Origin: Ascidia mentula
Lineage: Eukaryota; Chordata; Ascidiacea; Phlebobranchia; Ascidiidae
Assembly: GCA_947561715.1 (NCBI GenBank)
Contig: OX387203.1
Coordinates: forward strand, 12,772,001-12,836,000
Reading direction: 5' to 3'
DNA length: 64,000 nucleotides
The position numbers and the translations under genes are program-made. Positions 56,191 through 64,000 of the stretch are shown piece by piece. How positions within the stretch are numbered: the stretch's first letter is position 1; the number at the start of each line of letters is the position of its first letter. The notes under the pieces are model-generated. The model worked only from the letters and a program-made list of their open reading frames with translations. It had not been told where the DNA came from and made no database searches.

Positions 56191-58860
56191 CAGCGGCCTT
56201 ATCCCATTGTTGGCGAAGATTAAACCCCACATATTTTGCAAACCCTGTATTTTAAAAACGATTATTAAAGCTGCTTCTGACCCGTCCTATAGAGCACCCA
56301 GAACTAGGTTATCTTCCCGAATTATCTGCTTCAATACACCATACACCGTTGATGGAAGTCGACAAGAGCACAAAATACAGTGCACATCGAGATTATCTGT
56401 CAGAACGGATATAGATGATTCAACCGTGCTGCATGGGGAGTCTCTGGTTCACACTTTCTGGTGCTCACTAGCGAAAGGAGTTGTTTGGGCAACGCGAGTT
56501 ACGGGAAGGTTTTCACAAACAAAAGAAAGCATGTGGATAACGTCTGTGCGAAAAAGATGCCAAAAGATTGGTCAATTCCTCGTGATGATCCGAGGTCAGA
56601 ATGAGAAAGAGAAAAATTCACAAAAATATTCCTATTCATGTTTTTTTTTTGCGTGTGCTTGAATTTTATTACGACTTTATTAATCATTTTGTAGACCGGT
56701 CAAATTTCGAATTGACAGTTTCCGACACAGTGGTTCGTCCCCAGTTTAAAACGTGAATTTTACCAATATTTGCATAAATGGTTTCCATCCCCTGCCTGCG
56801 ACCGCCATCACGCCCATTTTGTCTAAACACGTGTTGCCAACCGACAGTTTTCTCACTTTAAAAAAACATATTTAAGCAGATTTTTGCGTTATGAATCAAA
56901 GTTTCTTATTGGTAATGTTTATTGTCGAAAATCAATCAACTTTTTCCCCTTTTTGTGAAATATCATAAGATCCGTTGCCAAACAGTCGATTCTCTACAAG
57001 TTCGCACTTGGGACAATTCGAGTTTGCGTTAATTTTCCACTGCGAAATCTATCGTTGTTATGCTGACTATCATTTAGAAATTTGAAAAGCTGTATGTGTT
57101 ATAATCTGCTTGGTGTAAGTTAGAATGAGCTTCAAGATTTACAGAATGGATCACGTTCGACATACGTTTAGCACTGCAAATAGAGGTATAAAATATGTTC
57201 ATTCCTGTCTCCGTTCATGATAATGCGATAGCTTTTGTCGTTACCTCAAGCAAAGTTGTCCGAAGTTGCGCGGATGTTAGTCGATGCGACAACCCAGGAT
57301 GATGAATCAACATTTGCTATAAAAAGATCACATTTAAATACTCGAAAAATTCCGAGGTTTGTGTAAAATATCTGTGATTTGGGTTAACCACTCGTTTTGT
57401 TCAGTGACGAAACCGAAGTCAACAAAGACGCTGAACAACCACCGTGTAACGACGCGGCGTCGAATGAGACCAAGAATAGGTTTATTGAATCTGAGAAACT
57501 TTCGTTTCAGGCTTTACTTATCGTGTTTTTCTTGAACCGGTTACGAATAACAACGGTGTTATTCCGGATAGCGGTATGGATGTTGACAACCTGATTCAAA
57601 ATACGATCGATCGGACAAATGCAGATATCACGCAGACATCTTCGTATGATATGCGGTTTGGTAACAACTCTGTTGAGGAAAACACCTCTAGACAACGAAG
57701 AGGTCGCTGGCGTATCTGGGTAGGTTATCACACACACGGATAAAACAAAAGGTTCTATTTACTTGCTGATAAATGGTTTTAGAAATGTAAAATATAAAAT
57801 AATATCATATATTATTTTTTCATGTCTACATTACAGCTATGACACGTTTCAAGTTGATTTGCGCCCTACAATCAACCTAGATGCTACGAGAAGACGAAAC
57901 GGAGGGTTGTTTCCCGTCTGTATCACAGATCCACAAAGTATTGAAGAAGAAAGCAAAGTTACTGAAGCAGGTCTCTCTCATCCTTTAAAGTTGATCTCGA
58001 TTTGTGAATATTGCTACTGCTGACACTATTGCGATACCTGTGCATGTCACAAAACATACGTTTGACAACATTGACTATGGGAAACTCATCTGGCTTGTGA
58101 AACGAGCAAGAAGATATCCCTGTTTACATCCACGAGATGATCAAGTGGTCGAGGTTTGACAAATGACTCCCCGTGGGTGTAGCATGTCCGCCATCCACCC
58201 CAATGCGAGTCTCTCAGGCGCTTTTAATACATTTTGTTTGTGTTTGTGATTAAAAAGAGAAGCGTATTTTGTGTCACTTTTATTTCTTATACAACGTGCC
58301 GTTCTGTTACAATAGTGTTGGTCACGCCAGACTGACCTGTAATGACGGAAATAAACAACCTAAAGAAAGACTGCACAGTTACTCTGAACTACGACCATCA
58401 AGGCGAGGTGAAAGCAAGGTTTAATCCCGGGCTGAACCGGGAAGAAGTTTATTGGAAGGAAAAAGATAAAAGCCCCGCACCATATGTAACCGGCAGACGA
58501 AGACATCCATATTTGCAAATGCAAGGTTGTCCATCATCGGTGCCCATGCGGTCGGTAAACCAGGCGAACGCACAGGCCCAAACTTGCAAGTGCGGCATTC
58601 GCATACCCCAAGATTTCAATGGGACCATGTAAATTTTTTTTGCTTTATCGCAACCCTTTCAGTAAATACCATTTTCTGTTTTGACGCATGTTTTGTTTGG
58701 TTTGGTTTTGTCAGACGTCTTTTTCTCGCGATTTTGACGCATTCTCTCGTTTTGTGTCAGGCTTTAGCGAGGGGTTTGAGAGGGCACTTCGTAATACCAA
58801 ATATATTACTGAGTTCCTCGCTTGAAATTATTTTAGACAGCTCGTTACCTCAGCGAGCGA
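56191..58860 (+). other. Post-envelope region, copy B
   Basis: Co-linear with 43801-45900. Frames at 57397-57594 and 58342-58632 (TEINNLKKDCTVTLNYDHQG) are not recognised. About 57830-58210 reads like a partial, decayed BIR-type repeat (EAGL; GWS-like words near 58170). Confidence 0.4.
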
Positions 58861-58869
58861 GCAAGTGGT

Positions 58870-59190
58870 TATAATGCCGCCCCTGGCTCGTAGAACGAGC
58901 AAGAAGATTTCCGTGCCTTCAACCACGAGTGCCGCGCATGGCGGACGAAAGGCGACGCTGGCGGTCTTCCACATCACCTGCAGAGCTGGCAGAGGCCGGA
59001 TTTTATCGCGTTTCTACTGCGGGAGACGTGTGTTTCACTGGGAAACAAATGACTCTCCGTGGGTGGAGCACGCGCGACATTCACCCACGATGCGAGTTTC
59101 TGTTGCGCAAAAAGGGACTTGTGAACCTTTGCGGCGAGATGCGGGAAAGGCTTCGACATGTGCGGCCCAATTTGGGGACTGTCTGAGTGA
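58870..59190 (+). pseudogene. BIR-domain (IAP-type) sequence, copy B
   Basis: Frame 58929-59186 contains PAELAEAGFYRV, then GDVCFTGKQMTLRGWST, then HPRCEFLLRKKG, matching the BIR consensus, including the tryptophan and the final RCEF with its cysteine ligand. Copies A and B preserve complementary parts of the domain. The segment follows the Gypsy/envelope fossil and abuts the leader of copy C. It is not an intact gene. A host IAP relic carried along by the duplication is the main alternative to capture. Confidence 0.65.
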
Positions 59191-59289
59191 GGAGCGACAG
59201 AGGCTGGCACCGGAAATAGCCGAGGCGCTTAACTACTTTCTCAGGCGCTTTTGATACATTTGTTTTGTGTCGTTGTCGTGTGTTATTCT

Positions 59290-62200
59290 GATGTCCCTCC
59301 AGGACAAAATTAAAAAAAGGGAAACTTTGCAATCAAGCACTTTATGCCTTTGGAAGTTGCTCTACTCCACTTGCCAGTACCGAATTTCCTCCACACTTTT
59401 ACAGCAGACAAGCAAATTGCGTACGGTGATAAACAGCGTCCATTCTTATTGATCTTCTTGAAGACAGAGATATTGGTTGGTTCGCTTTTTGTTTGGATCT
59501 TTCGAGACACGGAATTGAACAACATCCCTTTTTTTATCTCATTCGTTTGATTGTGGCATTTCTGGCTGACGACGACATTCAACCTATCTTTCTTGACGAC
59601 TGTGGACATTTCATCGTTTTCTTGTTTGGATTTCCTGAGGATATTTCAAGGTTTTTTAACAACTTTTGGAGATAATTTGCGGGATCGCCAAGGATTTGGA
59701 CGAAGAATTGGGGCTTCATCATCGTTGGATAAACATTAATTCAATCGTATTGGTATTGTACTTGTTTCATTATATTTTTTGTTTTAATATTTTAAATCTC
59801 TTTTGTATCATTTGTTTTGGCATAATTAGTTGGAATTCAACTACGTCCTGTTTTGTTTATGGAGAAAATTATTTCATTTTTGCCCTAATCAAAAGTAATT
59901 TTAGGTCGTTTAACGCCGATCCATCTCCATCCAGATCTAGTACGCCTCGTGTTGGTAATATTGGTGGCGAAACTTAAATATAAATCTTGTATTTTACGTG
60001 ACCGTAAATGCAGGTTCTTTAGCAACATTTGCTGATGCCCCAAAACTGGGTTTTGGGAGAAAATGGCACAGGCTTGGTTCAACAGTATAGAACAGATGCT
60101 TGCTGCTTGCGAAATTACAAGTGAGTCTCAGAAATTCAATTATGCTGTATCTTGCTTGAATGAGGAACAAATCTCAAAAGGTAGGAAATGTGGTGTTGAA
60201 TAGAACGCATGACAGACCATATTCAGCTTTAAATACAGACTTGTTAAGTTGTTACGAGAAAGACGAGATTAGTCGCCTGAATGAATTGCTGTTGCAAGGG
60301 AAAAAGCCTTCCGATTTGTTGCGCGAAATGCTAAATCTTTTAAATCATTGTGGAGCGTTTGTTGAAACGATTTTTTTGACAAACACAGATTAGACACTCT
60401 TGCTATTAAAGCTGATGCTATGATGTCCATTAATTCGCCTACCCAAACTGCTTCGCGCCATGAAGAGGAAAAGCCTTCTGTTGTTTCCACTCCTGTTAAC
60501 TCGCAAATGTTAATAAATGACAATTTTGATAGACGATTGGAAAAGATAGGTCAGCAAATCAGTGCTTTGTCAACCCAGTCTTCTTGTTTCTCTGCACCTT
60601 CTTATAGACCACAATCTTCTTGTAGAAATCCTTATCGTCCCAGACAACAATCCAAGACATTTAGTAATGAAAAGCTCGTCTGTGAAGTAAAACGCCCTCA
60701 CGGCGCCAACCGGACGATACCGAGGTCTGAAGCATAGCGCCTCTAGGTGCGCAAGACCATCACGTTCAACCAGGGGGCATGTCGTGCAGACCGTTTGTGG
60801 GTTTATATGAACAGACTCGATGAACATTCTCTCTGTGTCCTCAAAATTAACCGTGTGTCCTGTTGCTGCAACATGTTGCGACAATGCCGTCCCTGCTACC
60901 TTATTGGGTTTGCCAACATCCCGTTGATGTTCCTTTAGACGTGTTCGTAGGGCGCGAAACGTCTCAACAATGTACACCTTCTCACACCCTCCACATGGAA
61001 TGCGGTATATTACCCCTCTAGCATCTAACGCACCACCAGCGCGATCTTTAGGATGCCATACCAAGGAGCGTAGTGTAACCGCAGGACGCTCGTACACCAG
61101 GATGGAAAAGTCCTCCAGCAGTCTCTTTAAGGTCTCTGAAAGTCCTGGAAAATATGGGAGAACAACCACACCCGCGGTGGGACTTTTGTTGCACTTAGGC
61201 AGGGATGCAGGATTTTGGCGCAGAAAGGAGCTTGGGTGACCATTTCTAAATTGTATAACAACCGAAACGTCGAACAAACAAGTTTTTCTTTTGCCAGACG
61301 AGCTTTTCATTACTAAATAGTATACCTGGCAGCGTTAGCAACAAACTAATCTAAGACGTGTCTATAATCAAAATAGCGGGAATTGTTATTATCATTCTCT
61401 TTATAGATCCAGATATTGCAGCCCGCCTTGTTCTTTTAAAAATTTTTATAAGGCCTGTCTTTTCAAGGTGGGGTTGGAACGACTCGAAGTTTTCTCACGA
61501 AGCCTTTATGTTTATGACCCACATTTAAATCTTTCGTTTTTAATTGACACCGGTTCTGACGTCTCTCTTGTTCCACTACGGTTTGCCAAGCGCTTTCTTG
61601 ACGGTTAATTTTGGTCAAAGCAGAATATCTTCTTGTTGGAAATTCTATGTTGCGGATATAAATCAAGGCATTCTTGTTGATGTCCGCAATAGAAGCTTGA
61701 TTTACAGAAAGAACAAACGGCTGTGTAATTACCACAATGCTCATGAAATGCGTAAATTTTATTCGGGTTTACCATGTTATAGGCGTTGTAACAGTAACGC
61801 ACGCGAATACCGCCGCAGGCCTTTTCACCGAAACAAATTTGTTCGAGCTGTAGAGACAGGTTGCACTCTAAAGGACAAAAATGATGTCGTTGCTGAACAG
61901 AAATCGAAAAAACAGTCGCCTAAAAGAGTCAACCCATGCGAATTGATAATCATCACAAACAGTTGTCGCCCAGGGCGTTTATCTCCCGAGATGTTGAAGG
62001 TGGTCAATGAACAATTTGATGATCTTTAACAAAAAGGTGTTGTTCGTCCCAGTAGTTCTCTCTAGTCCATAACGGAGCCTGATAAATACCCTATTCCATT
62101 TTTGGCTGATTTTGTCAGTAGTTTGAAAGGCGCAACAATTTTTTCCAAGCTTGACCTAAAAAATGCGTATTTTCGAATTGCATTTGAAGAAGAATCTATC

Positions 62201-62800
62201 CCCAAAACAGCTGTTGTTTTTCCACCATGCTCCACAGACTTTCCATAAGGTTTATGGATCAAATGTTAGGTGGTCTACCGTTTGTTTACGTCTATTTGGT
62301 GATATTCTAATTTTAAGCAGATCAGAAACGGAGCATAAACAGCACTTGAGACAGGTCTGACTATGGATTAGAAATGAATTTAGAGAAAAGTGATTTTGGT
62401 GTAGCTGATATTGTTTTTCTCGGTCATAAAATCTCTTCAGATGGCCGAAGACATTAAAAGAGTTGAGACGATATTTGAGCATGATTACATTTTACAGACG
62501 TTTTATTATGTGCGGACATGGTCACCTGAGGCTATCACGTTCACAATATTACACTCTTTTGGGTAAATATGTTGAGCCTCAGGAACGTTTTACCGATCTT
62601 AACATTGATATTATCGGACCGATAGAAGAATCAAATGGTTTGAAGTATTATTTAACCATAATGGACAAATTTACCCGCTGACTTGAAGCTATACCTCTTC
62701 CAGACATCACAGCCACTATACTTGCGCCAATGCTTTTCTCGGTTTGATGTTCCACTTCTACCGACCGAGGTTCAAATTTCTTATCAGGTGTTTTTAACGA
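59290..62800 (+). mobile_element. Ty3/Gypsy fossil, copy C (leader, gag, pol)
   Basis: Parts: leader 59356-59980, gag relic about 60060-60660, a Penelope-like insertion at 60660-61345, protease-like segment about 61520-61570 (LIDTGSDVSL), reverse transcriptase about 62090-62420 and an integrase core segment about 62560-62720 (LNIDIIGPIEESNG). This is the only copy keeping integrase, and it has no piggyBac. The element is broken many times and runs on into an envelope-like segment and off the window. Confidence 0.82.
60660..61345 (-). mobile_element. Penelope-like element 4, internally deleted, in Gypsy copy C
   Basis: Minus-strand insertion. It keeps VVVLPYFPGLSETLKRLLED and a GIY-YIG domain (GVIYRIPCGGCEKVYIVET, RTRLKEHQRDV) at about 61240-60800. 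In the core the usual GETG reads VETF, a likely inactivating change. Both ends carry an inverted copy of the family terminus: 60660-60682 is the complement of 61295-61317. The right end also holds GAAACGTCG and, beyond it, CCTGGCAGC as in element 1. Most of the reverse transcriptase is missing. No target duplication could be fixed. Confidence 0.85.
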
Positions 62801-62802
62801 TT

Positions 62803-64000
62803 TTGTGATTGTCTAGAAATTAAATTACTTAATACTACCAGTTAACTTTTAACGAGACGCCTATTCTTTCTTCTCAATCAGTGATTGCAAGATAGTCCAG
62901 TTCCCGTGCCTGCAGATCCAATAAAGTGTACCAGGGGAGGCAGAGAAATCAGATGCTATAACTGTACATGGTGAAATTGGTTTACAACTTTGGTGGTTTG
63001 CACAAGAACTATACCAGAAACAGTAAAACATTGCCAAGCACTAGTATAAGTGAATATTGAAGGTGCTACACAAGCGTTCATTATTTCTTTGTGCAAACTC
63101 ATGATGAAACTGCACCGGTGCCAAGCATTTGTGAGGAATGGAGGAAAACACATGTTGCAAAAGACCTTGGAAATCTTCAACAGTTATCCATTGTTTTATA
63201 TGACCATACAAGAAAACAGTTCAAAGGTCCTTTGGGAATCATGTCAAATCGTAATATTCAAAAGGCTTACTGTTGGAACGAGAACATTCGTTTGGAATCC
63301 TCCTCAAAATCTAAATTGTCCACAGACCACTCCTCTTGGTGAACACACAATGTTCAACTAGAAGTGTTGAAATGAAAGACCTTATGACCTATTACAAGAA
63401 GAACAAAAAGCAAAGCACGTTTAACAGTGGATCCAACTGCAAGATTTATTACTGAACAATTTGTGAATATGACTCTAACAAACGTTTATACATTATTGTC
63501 AAGGCAGTATCCAAAAGAAACAATTAGCAAACTTCAGGGTGTGAAAAAAGATGCCATTACTATTGTAAATGTTGCCACAGAATTGACATGTGAAGACATA
63601 AATCGCACCATACTTCACGATCCTAGACATGGCAACTTATACGCCACTCGACCGATAATCGAATTCCGTAACTCTATAGAGACGGATTCGTTTACAGGAA
63701 TATTATACTCTTTTAAGGCACAAATTAGCTCCTGTACATTATACGCCACAGAGTGTTGATTACCAAACTTCCGTGGCGCTTAGCCAAGCTAGATTAACAC
63801 ATGATAAATTATATCATTATATAAATTCTAACCTTAAATCAGAAGTTGATATGGATTTTGTAGCATTACCAGCCCTTTTATAAGCGTTATTTTAACGCAC
63901 TGATATTGGGTGCTATTTTAACTGGATGGGCATTAAAACATTATGTTCCTATCGCGTTTCAAAGACGGTAACCCCAAGCTTGAAGAGGAGCAATTAAAAA
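62803..64000 (+). mobile_element. Envelope-like segment of the Gypsy fossil, copy C, running off the window
   Basis: Related to 54650-56160 and 42480-43760, more diverged and shorter. It joins pol sequence directly, without piggyBac. A hydrophobic stretch (about 63899-63960, LGAILTGWALKHYV) is the best-preserved membrane-anchor candidate among the three copies. Broken in many places. Confidence 0.5.

Overview
The window looks like a stretch of AT-rich nuclear DNA from a marine invertebrate. Two multi-exon host genes with short introns, a NACHT/LRR (NLR-type) gene and a GPCR with LDL-receptor class A repeats of the GRL101 type, together with abundant Penelope-like elements, hammerhead retrozymes, piggyBac, hAT and Ty3/Gypsy relics, fit a tunicate best. 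Amphioxus, a cnidarian or a mollusc cannot be excluded from sequence alone. No tRNA, rRNA or CRISPR was seen.

Layout. 0.3-1.4 kb: decayed integrase-core (rve) transposase-like gene (+). 5.3-10.5 kb: Ty3/Gypsy fossil (-), split by a nearly full-length GIY-YIG Penelope-like element (7.14-9.58 kb) with inverted terminal repeats and an 11-bp target duplication. 11.47-12.31 kb: 5'-truncated Penelope-like insertion (-) with a 15-bp target duplication. 12.47-18.97 kb: NLR-type gene (+), eight traceable exons. Its introns hold a foldback element and two hammerhead-ribozyme elements, the larger one (17.15-17.81 kb) a tandem-plus-inverted retrozyme with an 11-bp target duplication. 19.2-23.25 kb: nested direct and inverted repeats, one split by a 474-bp hAT MITE whose empty site is preserved nearby. 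23.3-28.5 kb: hAT and unclassified transposase relics (-). 30.4-37.6 kb: LDLa-GPCR gene (-), with a SAMD3-like gene fragment nested on the same strand in its longest intron.

37.8-64 kb: a tandem segmental duplication built on Ty3/Gypsy fossils. Copy A (37.8-47.1 kb) and copy B (49.5-59.3 kb) share a non-coding leader with a hAT MITE, gag and pol relics, a piggyBac element in pol, an envelope-like segment and a 3' tail with a BIR (IAP-type) domain. Copy C (59.3 kb to the end) has gag, pol with integrase, and the envelope-like segment, but no piggyBac. Penelope-like insertions found only in B and only in C date later events. A separate DNA-transposon relic sits between A and B.

Functionally there are two host genes plus one nested fragment: an intracellular NTPase sensor of the innate-immunity type and a membrane receptor. 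Both carry a reading-frame break in the sequence given, so each may be a pseudogene, a null allele or an assembly error. Nearly everything else is mobile-element sediment whose insertions can be ordered by target duplications and empty sites.
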